Shown piece after piece: positions 38,967 to 46,889 of a stretch of 64,000 bases of DNA. The position numbers and the translations under genes are program-made. The stretch's first letter is position 1, and every line of letters begins with the position of its first letter. The notes under the pieces were generated by a model that saw only the letters and a list, made by a program, of their open reading frames with translations, searched no databases and was not told where the DNA came from. Source of the DNA: CAVRCA01 sp963719345 (GTDB lineage Bacteria; Pseudomonadota; Alphaproteobacteria; Acetobacterales; Acetobacteraceae); contig CAVRCA010000004.1 of the NCBI GenBank assembly GCA_963719345.1, positions 434,001 through 498,000 on the forward strand, given 5' to 3'.

Positions 38967-39655
38967 TGAGCACAGTCTTTACAGATCCGCCCCGCGTCTC
39001 GCGCGAGATCGCCGCGGCGTTCGCCCCATTCGGCGTGGCCACGGTACACGAGGCGCAGGGCCGCACCGGCCTGCTCGCGTCGTACATGCGGCCGATCTAC
39101 CCGGGGGCCAAAATCGCTGGCAGCGCCGTCACCGTTTCCATCCCACCCGGGGACAACTGGATGCTGCACGTCGCGGTCGAGCAGTGCCGGGCCGGCGACG
39201 TGGTGGTGGTTGCCCCCACTTCGCCCTGCGACACCGGCTATTTCGGCGAGCTGCTGGCCTGCTCGCTCGCCGCGCGCGGCGTGCTCGGCCTGGTCATCGA
39301 GGCAGGCGTCCGCGATGTCGCGGCGCTGACCGAGATGCGTTTCCCGGCCTGGTCGAAGGCGGTGTCCGCGCAAGGCACGGTCAAGGAAACGCTCGGCTCG
39401 ATCAACGTACCCCTGGTCTGCGCCGGGCAGCTCGTCCAACCCGGCGATCTCGTCATCGCCGATGACGACGGCGTGGTGGTCGTGCCGCGCGTCTCGGCCG
39501 GAGACGTGCTGCGCAAGAGCGAGGCGCGCGAGCGCAACGAGGCGGAGAAGCGGGCGCGCCTGCGGGCCGGCGAACTCGGCCTCGACATCTATGGCATGCG
39601 GGAGAAGCTCGCGCAGAAAGGTCTGGTGTATCGCGCCGCCGGCGCGGAGGGTTGA
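38966..39655 (+). CDS. ligK: 4-carboxy-4-hydroxy-2-oxoadipate aldolase/oxaloacetate decarboxylase (LigK/RraA-like)
   Basis: The start is the ATG at 38966, overlapping the dioxygenase stop (TGATG), so translation is probably coupled. The 229-residue RraA-fold protein carries PFGVATVHEAQGRTGLLASY, SAVTVSIPPGDNWMLHVAVE, and the active-site GYFGELLACSLAARGVLGLV with IEAGVRDVAALTEM (the Arg and Asp that hold substrate and Mg). Members split 4-carboxy-4-hydroxy-2-oxoadipate to pyruvate and oxaloacetate, the last step of protocatechuate 4,5-cleavage and gallate pathways. The presence of a LigJ-type hydratase downstream supports this. Confidence 0.88.
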   Translation: MSTVFTDPPRVSREIAAAFAPFGVATVHEAQGRTGLLASYMRPIYPGAKIAGSAVTVSIPPGDNWMLHVAVEQCRAGDVVVVAPTSPCDTGYFGELLACSLAARGVLGLVIEAGVRDVAALTEMRFPAWSKAVSAQGTVKETLGSINVPLVCAGQLVQPGDLVIADDDGVVVVPRVSAGDVLRKSEARERNEAEKRARLRAGELGLDIYGMREKLAQKGLVYRAAGAEG

Positions 39656-39658
39656 GCG

Positions 39659-40579
39659 GTGCCGGGCGAGACTGCATCGGCGACGGCAACCGAGGCGCCC
39701 CTGCTGCGCGCCGCGATCGGCAGCTACGAGCACACCGCGGCGCTCAGGTCCGGCCGGATCGCGTCCACCAAGCTCCGCCTGGACTTCGCCGACGTGTCGC
39801 CTGTCAACCGCGCCTTTGCGCCCATGGTGCGCGAGGGGCGCTTCGACGTGTGCGAGATGGCGATCGCCACCTTTCTGCAGGCCAAAACCTACGGCAAGCC
39901 GCTGGTGCTGCTGCCGGTGACCTTGGCGGCCCGGTTCCAGGAGGCGGCCCTGCTGTGCGGCGCCGACAGCACCATCCGCTGCCCCGCCGACCTCGCCGGC
40001 CGTCGCGTCGGCGTGCGCGCCTACAGCCAGACCACAGGCATGTGGCTGCGCGGCGTCCTCGCTGACGACCACGGCGTCCGCCCGGAGCAGGTGCGCTGGG
40101 TCACGTTCGAGGATGCGCACGTGGCCGAGTACCGCGATCCCTCTTGGGCGGAGCGCGCGGCCTCCGGCCAGGAGATGCTGCCGATGCTGCGCGCGGGCGA
40201 GCTCGATGCGGTGATCGTCGGCAACGACGTGCCGGACGATCCAAACCTGCGCACCGTTTTCCCGCACCCGGCGACCGCAGCCGAGGCGTTTTGGCGGAAG
40301 CACCGCTTCATGCCGGTCAACCACCTCGTCACCCTGCGGCGCGAGCTGGCCGAGAGCCGCCCGGACCTGGTGGCCGAACTCCTGCGGATGTTCCGCGACG
40401 CCAAGGCCGCTGTCGCCCCGGACGCCGGGGGACGCGAGGTCTTGCCGATCGGACGGGTGGCGCTGCAGCCCGCGATCGACCTCGCGCTGCGCTACTCGAC
40501 CGAGCAGGGCCTGCTCCCCCGCCGCCTGGACCCCGAGAAGGTATGGGAAGGGCTGCCGGCGGCCGCGGAGACGGGGTGA
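39659..40579 (+). CDS. 4,5-dihydroxyphthalate decarboxylase-like protein
   Basis: The start is a GTG at 39659 after GGAGG. The 306 residues have the periplasmic-binding-protein fold but no signal peptide, as in Pht5-type decarboxylases: AIGSYEHTAALRSGRIASTK, FDVCEMAIATFLQAKTYGKP, GVRAYSQTTGMWLRGVLADD, GELDAVIVGNDVPDDPNLR, and LRRELAESRPDLVAELLRMF. Such enzymes remove a carboxyl from 4,5-dihydroxyphthalate to give protocatechuate. The neighbouring LigK and LigJ fit a route from phthalate-like acids. A closely related activity on another dihydroxy aromatic acid is equally possible. Confidence 0.78.
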   Translation: MPGETASATATEAPLLRAAIGSYEHTAALRSGRIASTKLRLDFADVSPVNRAFAPMVREGRFDVCEMAIATFLQAKTYGKPLVLLPVTLAARFQEAALLCGADSTIRCPADLAGRRVGVRAYSQTTGMWLRGVLADDHGVRPEQVRWVTFEDAHVAEYRDPSWAERAASGQEMLPMLRAGELDAVIVGNDVPDDPNLRTVFPHPATAAEAFWRKHRFMPVNHLVTLRRELAESRPDLVAELLRMFRDAKAAVAPDAGGREVLPIGRVALQPAIDLALRYSTEQGLLPRRLDPEKVWEGLPAAAETG

Positions 40580-40631
40580 CGAGGCCCAGCCGCCACGCTC
40601 GAAACGACCGACAACTCCTGGAGGACGGCCG

Positions 40632-41663
40632 ATGATCATCGACTGCCACGGCCACTACACGACCGCGCCCGCTTCCCACGATCGGTGGCGCGAGGCGCAG
40701 AAGGCCGCCTTCGAGGCCGGCGGCGACGTCGACCCGGCCTATCCGGACATCTCCGACGATGAGATCCGGCAGACGATCGAGAAGAACCAGCTGCGCCTGC
40801 TCCGCGAGCGCGGCGCCGACATGACGGTCTTCAGCCCGCGCGCCTCCACCATGGCGCACCACGTCGGCGACGAGGCCGTGAGCCAGGCTTGGACGCGTCG
40901 CTGCAACGATCTGATCAAGCGGGTGGTCGACCTCTTTCCTGAAACATTCGTGGGCGTCTGCCAGCTGCCGCAGTCACCCGGCGTCTCGATCCGCCACTCC
41001 ATCGCCGAGCTGGAGCGCTGCGTGACCGAGCTGGGCTTCGTCGGATGCAATCTCAACCCCGACCCCTCGGGCGGCCACTGGACCGGCCCGCCCCTCACCG
41101 ATCGAGCCTGGTATCCCTTCTTCGAGAAGATGGTCGAGCTGGACGTGCCGGCGATGATCCACGTCTCCGGCTCCTGCAACGCCAACTTCCACGCCACCGG
41201 TGCCCACTACCTCAATGCCGACACCACCGCTTTCATGCAGTTTCTGGAAGGAGATCTCTTTCAGGACTTCCCGACGCTCAGGTTCATCATTCCGCACGGG
41301 GGCGGCGCGGTGCCCTACCACTGGGGCCGCTATCGCGGGCTCGCCGACATGCTGAAGCGGCCGCCGCTCTCCGAACACGTCATGAAGAACGTCTTCTTCG
41401 ATACCTGCGTCTACCACCAGCCCGGCATCGACCTGCTGTTCCGCGTGATCGAGATCGACAACATCCTGTTCGGCTCGGAGATGGTGGGCGCGGTGCGCGG
41501 GATCGACCCTGAGAGCGGACACTACTTCGACGATACGAAGCGCTATGTCGACGCGCTCGCGATTTCCGAGGCGGACAAGCGCAAGGTTTTCGAGCTGAAC
41601 GCGCGGCGGGTCTATCCGCGTCTCGACGCGATCCTGACGGCGCAGGGACGAGCTGGCCAGTGA
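40632..41663 (+). CDS. ligJ: 4-oxalomesaconate hydratase (LigJ-type amidohydrolase-fold)
   Basis: The 343-residue protein matches LigJ along its length. It has the N-terminal metal motif IIDCHGHYTT, the block RGADMTVFSPRASTMAHHVG, LNPDPSGGHWTGPPLTDRAW, VSGSCNANFHATGAHYLNAD, RFIIPHGGGAVPYHWGRYRG and FFDTCVYHQPGIDLL, ending in NARRVYPRLDAIL. LigJ adds water to 4-oxalomesaconate to give 4-carboxy-4-hydroxy-2-oxoadipate, the substrate of LigK. GGAGGACGGCCG precedes the ATG. It is the last complete gene of the operon. The LigC and LigI steps are not in the window. Confidence 0.93.
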   Translation: MIIDCHGHYTTAPASHDRWREAQKAAFEAGGDVDPAYPDISDDEIRQTIEKNQLRLLRERGADMTVFSPRASTMAHHVGDEAVSQAWTRRCNDLIKRVVDLFPETFVGVCQLPQSPGVSIRHSIAELERCVTELGFVGCNLNPDPSGGHWTGPPLTDRAWYPFFEKMVELDVPAMIHVSGSCNANFHATGAHYLNADTTAFMQFLEGDLFQDFPTLRFIIPHGGGAVPYHWGRYRGLADMLKRPPLSEHVMKNVFFDTCVYHQPGIDLLFRVIEIDNILFGSEMVGAVRGIDPESGHYFDDTKRYVDALAISEADKRKVFELNARRVYPRLDAILTAQGRAGQ

Positions 41664-41682
41664 GCCGGATCGGGAGGTGACC

Positions 41683-41778
41683 ATGACGTTGGCCGCGCGC
41701 CACTACGGCATGGAGCACGAGGTGCGCACGCTGCGCGGCACGCGGCCGCAACGCTTGTTCAGGCGCGGCGTCGGATGA
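41683..41778 (+). pseudogene. Possible 5' remnant of a truncated operon gene
   Basis: A 31-codon frame starts with ATG after a strong GGGAGGTGACC site, 19 bases after ligJ and on the same strand. It reads MTLAARHYGMEHEVRTLRG and ends in TGA inside the last codons of the convergent isomerase gene. It could be the beginning of a gene cut off by a rearrangement. It could also be an unconserved short frame. No family was recognised. Confidence 0.3.
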
Positions 41779-42367
41779 ACTCCTCCTCGGCATCGCGCAG
41801 CTGGTCCTTGCCGAAGAAGATCTCGTCGCCGACGTAGAAGGTCGGCGAGCCGAAGGTGCCACGGGCCACCGACGCCTCCGTGTCGCGCATCAGTTGCTGT
41901 TTCACTTCGGGCGACTGGGCGAGCTCGAGCAGGCGCCCGGCGTCCAAGCCATTCTCCTCGAGGACCGCGCGGATGACCTCCGGCTCGTCCATCTTCTTCG
42001 GTTCGCACCACATGTTGCGGAAGACGACCTCGACGTAGCGTTCGAAGCATCCCTCATGCCGGGCCGCCACGGCGCCGCGCATGAGGGTGAGGGTGTTCAC
42101 GGGAAAATGCGGATTGTGGCGGAAGTCGGCGATGCCGTGGCGCGCGAGGAAACGCCGCGTCTCCAGCGCCATGAATTGCCGCTTGTTGCGGACGTTTCCG
42201 AATGCCTCGGCCGGGGAGCGGTTGTTGGTCGCCTTGAAGACGCCGCCGAGCAGGACCGGCACGTAGCGGAACCGCGCCCCGGTTCGCCTCTCGACGGCAG
42301 GGATGACCCGGTGGGCGAGGTAGGCGTTCGGGCTGCCGAAGTCGAAGTGGAATTCGATCTCGTCCAT
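41759..42367 (-). CDS. 2-hydroxychromene-2-carboxylate isomerase/DsbA-family protein
   Basis: The 202-residue protein has the kappa-class GST/HCCA isomerase fold: FHFDFGSPNAYLAHRVIPAV with the catalytic Ser in the position of the thioredoxin active-site turn, VPVLLGGVFKATNNRSPAEA, and GTFGSPTFYVGDEIFFGKDQ at the C-terminal thioredoxin-like half. Relatives isomerise hydroxychromene carboxylate in naphthalene degradation or use glutathione on other aromatics. The ATG lies just past the SDR stop, so both are co-transcribed. Confidence 0.85.
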   Translation of the reverse strand: MDEIEFHFDFGSPNAYLAHRVIPAVERRTGARFRYVPVLLGGVFKATNNRSPAEAFGNVRNKRQFMALETRRFLARHGIADFRHNPHFPVNTLTLMRGAVAARHEGCFERYVEVVFRNMWCEPKKMDEPEVIRAVLEENGLDAGRLLELAQSPEVKQQLMRDTEASVARGTFGSPTFYVGDEIFFGKDQLRDAEEEFIRRRA

Positions 42368-42368
42368 A

Positions 42369-43139
42369 TCACCATTTCTCCCCGTATGGCCGCAGGTCCA
42401 GCTCGTGGGTCCAGGCATCCCGCGGCTGCAGGTGCAGCTGCCAGTAGGTCTCGGCAATGGAGGCGGGATCGACGAGCTCGTCGGGCTCGAAGCTGTCCTT
42501 GCCGAGGCGTTCGCGCCGCCTCTCGCGCACCCAGGCGGTGTCCACGCCGGAGTTGATCACCAGGTGGGCAACGTGAATGTTCTTGGGGCCAAGCTCGCGG
42601 GCCATGCTCTGCGCCACCGCCCGGAGGCCGAATTTCGCGCTGGCGAAGGCGGCGAAGCCGGAGCCGCCCCGCAGACTGGCGGTGGCACCCGTGAAGATGA
42701 TCGAGCCGCGGCCGCGCGGCAGCATGAGGCGCGCCGCCTCCCGCCCCGCCAGGAAACCCGAGTAGCAGGCCATCTCCCAAACCTTGCGGAACACGCGCTC
42801 GGTGGTGTCGAGAAGGGGAAAATTGACGTTGGCGCCGATGTTGAAGACGCAGACCTCGAGTGGTGCGACGCGCTCGGCCTCGGCCAGAAATTCGACAATT
42901 GCTTCCTCCTTGCGGGCGTCGAGCGTGCGGCCGCTGCACCGGCCGCCGACCGCCTCGATCTCGGCGACGAGGGGCGCGAGCTTCTCGCCCTGGCGCCGCC
43001 CCGCAAAGACGGCGTAGCCGCCGGCCGCGAAGCGGCGCGCGATGGCTGCCCCGATGAAGTCGCCGGCGCCGATGACGGCGACGGATGCGTGGCGCGTGGC
43101 GTCCATCACGGCCGGACCCTCGTTGCTGCTTGCTGCCAT
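42369..43139 (-). CDS. SDR-family oxidoreductase with Phe in place of the catalytic Tyr
   Basis: The 256-residue Rossmann protein has the cofactor motif GAGDFIGAAIARRF, a NIGAN block, the strand-5 block IIFTGATASLRGG, and FAAFASAKFGLRA where YxxxK is expected. The catalytic Tyr is Phe while the Lys is kept. Related SDRs in aromatic-degradation loci show the same change, so it may be a natural subfamily with altered chemistry or a binding role. It lies first in a two-gene operon with the HCCA-isomerase-like gene, probably controlled by the divergent HxlR protein. Confidence 0.85.
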   Translation of the reverse strand: MAASSNEGPAVMDATRHASVAVIGAGDFIGAAIARRFAAGGYAVFAGRRQGEKLAPLVAEIEAVGGRCSGRTLDARKEEAIVEFLAEAERVAPLEVCVFNIGANVNFPLLDTTERVFRKVWEMACYSGFLAGREAARLMLPRGRGSIIFTGATASLRGGSGFAAFASAKFGLRAVAQSMARELGPKNIHVAHLVINSGVDTAWVRERRRERLGKDSFEPDELVDPASIAETYWQLHLQPRDAWTHELDLRPYGEKW

Positions 43140-43149
43140 GCGTCTCCCC

Positions 43150-43170
43150 AGTAAGTTTTATTTACAAACT
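43150..43170. promoter_or_regulatory. Putative HxlR operator
   Basis: AGTAAGT (43150-43156) and ACAAACT (43164-43170) form an imperfect inverted repeat around the AT-rich spacer TTTATTT. It begins 11 bases ahead of the SDR start codon (minus strand) and 82 bases ahead of the HxlR gene. The location fits repression of the SDR operon. Confidence 0.4.
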
Positions 43171-43251
43171 GACCCGGGCGAGAGTGCGTTTGAAATCTGA
43201 ACTCGTCAAGGCTAAAAGTTTCGCTCCGGCGGGGCCGGGGGAGAGCGGTGG

Positions 43252-43728
43252 ATGCGTTGGCGCGAACTAGGTGACCAGGAGTGCTCGGTGGCGCGCACGG
43301 TGTCCGTGATCGGAGACCGCTGGACCTTGCTGGTGCTGCGAGAGTGCTTCCTGCGCGTTCGGCGCTTCGAGGAGTTTCAGGAGCGGCTGGGGATCACCCG
43401 CCCCGTGCTCGCCGAGCGGCTGCAGAAGCTCGTCGACGCTGGGGTGCTGGCCAAGGTGCCCTACCAGGAACGCCCGACGCGTCACGAATACCGGCTGACG
43501 CCCCGGGGCCTCGATCTCTACCCCGTGCTCATGGCGATCGTGCATTGGGGTGACGTCCACATGACGAAGGACGGGCGTCGCCCCCTGCTGCACCGGCACA
43601 AGCTCTGCGGGCATCTGTTCGATCCGGTCATGGTCTGCTCGGAGTGCGCGGCGCCGTTGGACGCGCGCGAGGTGACGGTGGAGGCAAACGCGCAGAGTGA
43701 GGAGGAGAAGCCGGAACAGGCCGCGTAG
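43252..43728 (+). CDS. HxlR-family transcriptional regulator
   Basis: The 158-residue winged-helix regulator has the family N-terminus CSVARTVSVIGDRWTLLVLR, the recognition region FQERLGITRPVLAERLQKLV and wing VPYQERPTRHEYRLTPRGLD. Beyond the usual roughly 110 residues is a tail with HRHKLCGHLFDP and VCSECAAP, which could hold a metal or sense redox state. It is divergent from the SDR/isomerase operon, its probable target. Confidence 0.88.
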   Translation: MRWRELGDQECSVARTVSVIGDRWTLLVLRECFLRVRRFEEFQERLGITRPVLAERLQKLVDAGVLAKVPYQERPTRHEYRLTPRGLDLYPVLMAIVHWGDVHMTKDGRRPLLHRHKLCGHLFDPVMVCSECAAPLDAREVTVEANAQSEEEKPEQAA

Positions 43729-43783
43729 GCGAAGCGGACGGCGCGATGCTCGCGTTGCAGAACGAGGAACTACAGGTTCAGCC

Positions 43784-44458
43784 ATGACACAGTCACAATG
43801 GACGCAGGTCGATCGCTACTTCACGGACCTTCTCGTTCCGCCAGACACCGTATTGGATCAGGCGCTAGCCACGAGCGAGGCGGCAGGACTGCCAGCCATC
43901 AACGTGACGCCCAACCAGGGAAAATTTCTGAATTTGCTGGCCCGTATCCACGGTGCTCGCCGTATTCTGGAAATCGGCACTCTTGGCGGATACAGCACGA
44001 TCTGGCTTGCGCGTGCGCTCCCGCCCGATGGTCGGCTCGTTACGCTTGAGGCGAATCCAGCCTATGCCGAGGTCGCTCGCGCCAACATTGTGCGGGCTGG
44101 GCTGGCAGGCATTGTCGACGTGCGGGTCGGACGCGCACTCGACACTTTGCCGCAGCTCGCCGCTGAAGGCGCTGGCCCTTTCGACATGACGTTCATCGAC
44201 GCGGACAAGCCCAGCAACCCGCAATACCTGCAATGGGCACTATCTCTTACCCGAACAGGCGGCATCATCATCGGCGACAACGTGGTACGCGAGGGAAAGG
44301 TCAGCGATCCGGCCAGCGACGATCCGAACCTGCGGGGCATCCGCGCATTTCTGGAGATGCACGCGGTCGATAAGCGATTGGATGCGACGGCTTTGCAGAC
44401 GGTCGGGAGCAAGGGATGGGACGGCTTCAGCCTGGCCGTGGTTCGTGCCGCCTCATAA
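43784..44458 (+). CDS. O-methyltransferase, COMT/class I SAM family
   Basis: The 224-residue protein matches bacterial catechol/caffeoyl-CoA-type O-methyltransferases: RRILEIGTLGGYSTIWLARA (SAM motif I), RLVTLEANPAYAEVARANIV, FDMTFIDADKPSNPQYLQW (metal-binding Asp), and GGIIIGDNVVREGKVSDPAS (second metal Asp/Asn). Substrate is probably a catechol or a related diol. Its neighbours do not decide this. The start is the ATG at 43784. Confidence 0.88.
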   Translation: MTQSQWTQVDRYFTDLLVPPDTVLDQALATSEAAGLPAINVTPNQGKFLNLLARIHGARRILEIGTLGGYSTIWLARALPPDGRLVTLEANPAYAEVARANIVRAGLAGIVDVRVGRALDTLPQLAAEGAGPFDMTFIDADKPSNPQYLQWALSLTRTGGIIIGDNVVREGKVSDPASDDPNLRGIRAFLEMHAVDKRLDATALQTVGSKGWDGFSLAVVRAAS

Positions 44459-44533
44459 CCGCACGCGAGTGTCCGTCCGCTCGGACTGGCGGAAGTTCGG
44501 ACCGGCAGAGTCCGGACGAGCCGGTAGGAAAAC

Positions 44534-45889
44534 ATGAACAGGATGATGAAGCTGGGGCTCGCGGTCGCCTGTGCGCTGGCGCCGCTCCAGGCCGGCGCGC
44601 AAACGCCGACCAATCTGGCGGCCCTGAAGGGGCTGGCGCCTGTGACCGTGCTATCGAAGACATCGGAAGGCGCCGCGGCCCTTGCCGCGAACCTGGCCGT
44701 GACCGGTGGCATTCAGACTGGCGCGGTCCGCCAGCCGACGCTCCTGCCATTCGCCGACCAGCAACAGCAGGCGCTCAAGGACGCCTTCATTACGGAAGGC
44801 AACCTCGCCGAGCTCGCCGACGGGCTCGGCACGACGCTCGGCAGCGCCTACCAGGCGCGTGCCCACTACGACGATCGCGAGCACTACACCAACGTATCGA
44901 AGCCTGTGGCCGACCTCATCGCCTACACGAACGCGACGACGGGTGCGGACTCGAACGCGGGCAAGTATTTTTTCGCCAATGCGACCACCAACGGCAGGAC
45001 GCCCGTCTCGGATGAGGCGGCGGCGATCCTGAAGCAGAACGGCGGTGCTCCGGACGCGTTCGGCAGAAGCTACGGCCGCCCCGCCGGCAGCCCAGGGGCC
45101 GACGCCTACGGCGACTCGCGTCCGTTCCAGACCGAGCCAAGGGTCGCGCCCATCATCGGACCGGACTACTTCAACGTGCCTGCCGACAACATCGTCTACA
45201 ACCGGGGGCCGATCATGAACCTGGTCGACAGCCCGGCCTATCCGAGCGGCCACACCACCTACGGCTACATGGGATCCCTGATCCTGGCCGTCCTGGTCCC
45301 GCAGCGCTACCCGCAGATGATCGCGCGCGCGGCCGAGTACGGCAACGATCGCATTCTCATGGGCGCCCATTACGCGATGGACGTGCTCGGCGGGCGCACC
45401 CTGGCCATGTACGACGTCGCGCACCTGCTCGCCAACGACCCGGTCTATCTCGGGCGCTCGCTGCGGAAGAAGATCGCTCCCATTCCCGACTACCGGGCGG
45501 CCGTCGAGGCGGCCCGGGCCGACCTGACCGCCGTCCTCCAGGCGGGCTGCGGCAACACCGTCGAGGCCTGCGCGCGCGAGGACATCGGTCGGTTCAGCGA
45601 CTCCGCCTCCGACGAGGTCTCCTACGCGGCCACCCAGACCTACGGCTTGCCGGTCGTCTATCGGGAGACGGCGGGCAAGGTGGAAGACGTCGGCAAAATC
45701 GCTCCCGAAGCGGGCTACCTCCTCACCGTGGCCTTCCCGTATTTGACGCTGGATCAGGCCAACCGCATCCTGACCGAGACCGAGGGTCCGGGCGGCGGCT
45801 TCCTGGATGACGGCTCCTCGTTCGGGCTCTACTCCCGCCTGAACCTTTATGCGGCAGCCGGGAGGGCAGCGGCCTTGGCGCCCAAGTGA
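44534..45889 (+). CDS. Secreted PAP2-family acid phosphatase/haloperoxidase-like protein
   Basis: A signal peptide (LGLAVACALAPLQAGAQ) leads a 451-residue protein. The PAP2 signature is split into SPAYPSGHTTYGYMGS (with the PSGH core) and NDRILMGAHYAMDVLGG (Arg-x5-His-x3-Asp). An earlier basic segment should supply the phosphate-binding Lys/Arg. The protein is longer than simple class A acid phosphatases by about 200 residues, with a C-terminal helical region having GCGNTVEACARED, possibly a disulphide. A periplasmic phosphomonoesterase is the best guess. Confidence 0.88.
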   Translation: MNRMMKLGLAVACALAPLQAGAQTPTNLAALKGLAPVTVLSKTSEGAAALAANLAVTGGIQTGAVRQPTLLPFADQQQQALKDAFITEGNLAELADGLGTTLGSAYQARAHYDDREHYTNVSKPVADLIAYTNATTGADSNAGKYFFANATTNGRTPVSDEAAAILKQNGGAPDAFGRSYGRPAGSPGADAYGDSRPFQTEPRVAPIIGPDYFNVPADNIVYNRGPIMNLVDSPAYPSGHTTYGYMGSLILAVLVPQRYPQMIARAAEYGNDRILMGAHYAMDVLGGRTLAMYDVAHLLANDPVYLGRSLRKKIAPIPDYRAAVEAARADLTAVLQAGCGNTVEACAREDIGRFSDSASDEVSYAATQTYGLPVVYRETAGKVEDVGKIAPEAGYLLTVAFPYLTLDQANRILTETEGPGGGFLDDGSSFGLYSRLNLYAAAGRAAALAPK

Positions 45890-45935
45890 GCCATCCCCAA
45901 TCACCCTTATCCCGCAAAATGTCTGGAGATCTGCA

Positions 45936-46811
45936 ATGACCGACGAGCCCGGCTACGCCCCACCGAAAGTTTGGACCTGGAACAAGGCGAGCGGCGGCCG
46001 CTTTGCGAACATCAACCGCCCGATCTCGGGCCCCACGCACGACAAGGAGCTGCCGGTCGGCCGGCATCCTCTCCAGCTCTATTCGCTGGGAACGCCCAAT
46101 GGCGTGAAGGTCACGGTGATGCTTGAGGAGCTGTTGGCCCTCGGCCATCGCGGCGCGGAGTATGACGCCTGGCTGATCCGGATCGGCGACGGCGACCAGT
46201 TTGGCAGCGGCTTCGTGGCGGTGAACCCGAACTCCAAGATACCGGCGCTGCTGGACCGCAGCGGCCCGACGCCGATACGGGTCTTCGAATCCGGCGCGAT
46301 CCTGCTGTATCTCGCGGAAAAGTTCGGAGCGCTGTTGCCGACCGACGCCGCTTCGCGCGCCGAATGTCTCTCATGGCTGTTCTGGCAGATGGGCAGCGCG
46401 CCTTACCTGGGCGGCGGGTTCGGCCACTTCTACGCCTATGCTCCGACGAAGATCGAATATGCGATCGATCGGTTTGCCATGGAGGCAAAGCGTCAACTCG
46501 ACGTGCTCGATCGTCGCCTGGCGGACAACGAATACCTGGCCGGCAGTGACTACACGATCGCCGATATCGCGGTCTGGCCGTGGTATGGCGGAATGGCGAA
46601 AGGCTGGCTCTACGAGGCGGCCGAGTTCCTTCAGGTGCAGGACTACACGAACGTCCAGCGCTGGGCCGACGCCATCGGCAAACGGCCGGCCGCCCAGCGC
46701 GGACGAATGGTCAACCGCGTCAATGGAGACCCCGCAAGCCAGTTGCATGAGCGGCACGACGCCAGCGATTTCGAAACGAAAACCCAGGACAAGCTTGCGG
46801 CCACGAGCTAG
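45936..46811 (+). CDS. yghU: YghU-type glutathione S-transferase
   Basis: The 291-residue cytoplasmic protein has the YghU features: N-terminal extension WTWNKASGGRFANINRPISG, thioredoxin domain with LYSLGTPNGVKVTVMLEELL, NPNSKIPALLD, and FESGAILLYLAEKFG, then the helical domain with YTIADIAVWPWYGG. YghU binds two glutathiones and acts as a disulphide reductase. The start is the ATG at 45936 after TCTGGAGATC. A perfect hairpin ends the gene. Confidence 0.92.
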   Translation: MTDEPGYAPPKVWTWNKASGGRFANINRPISGPTHDKELPVGRHPLQLYSLGTPNGVKVTVMLEELLALGHRGAEYDAWLIRIGDGDQFGSGFVAVNPNSKIPALLDRSGPTPIRVFESGAILLYLAEKFGALLPTDAASRAECLSWLFWQMGSAPYLGGGFGHFYAYAPTKIEYAIDRFAMEAKRQLDVLDRRLADNEYLAGSDYTIADIAVWPWYGGMAKGWLYEAAEFLQVQDYTNVQRWADAIGKRPAAQRGRMVNRVNGDPASQLHERHDASDFETKTQDKLAATS

Positions 46812-46819
46812 GCGTCCCG

Positions 46820-46854
46820 TGCCGGTTGGCGGGAGCGCGTCCCGCCAACCGGCA
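46820..46854. terminator. 15-bp perfect hairpin between convergent genes
   Basis: TGCCGGTTGGCGGGA (46820-46834) and its exact complement (46840-46854) enclose a five-base loop. It lies nine bases after the yghU stop and 36 bases before the end of the convergent nitroreductase-like gene. No T-run follows, so it is probably a bidirectional transcript-end structure. Confidence 0.65.
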
Positions 46855-46889
46855 ATGAGCCTTGGCCGGCATCGCGCCTGAACGGCGGT

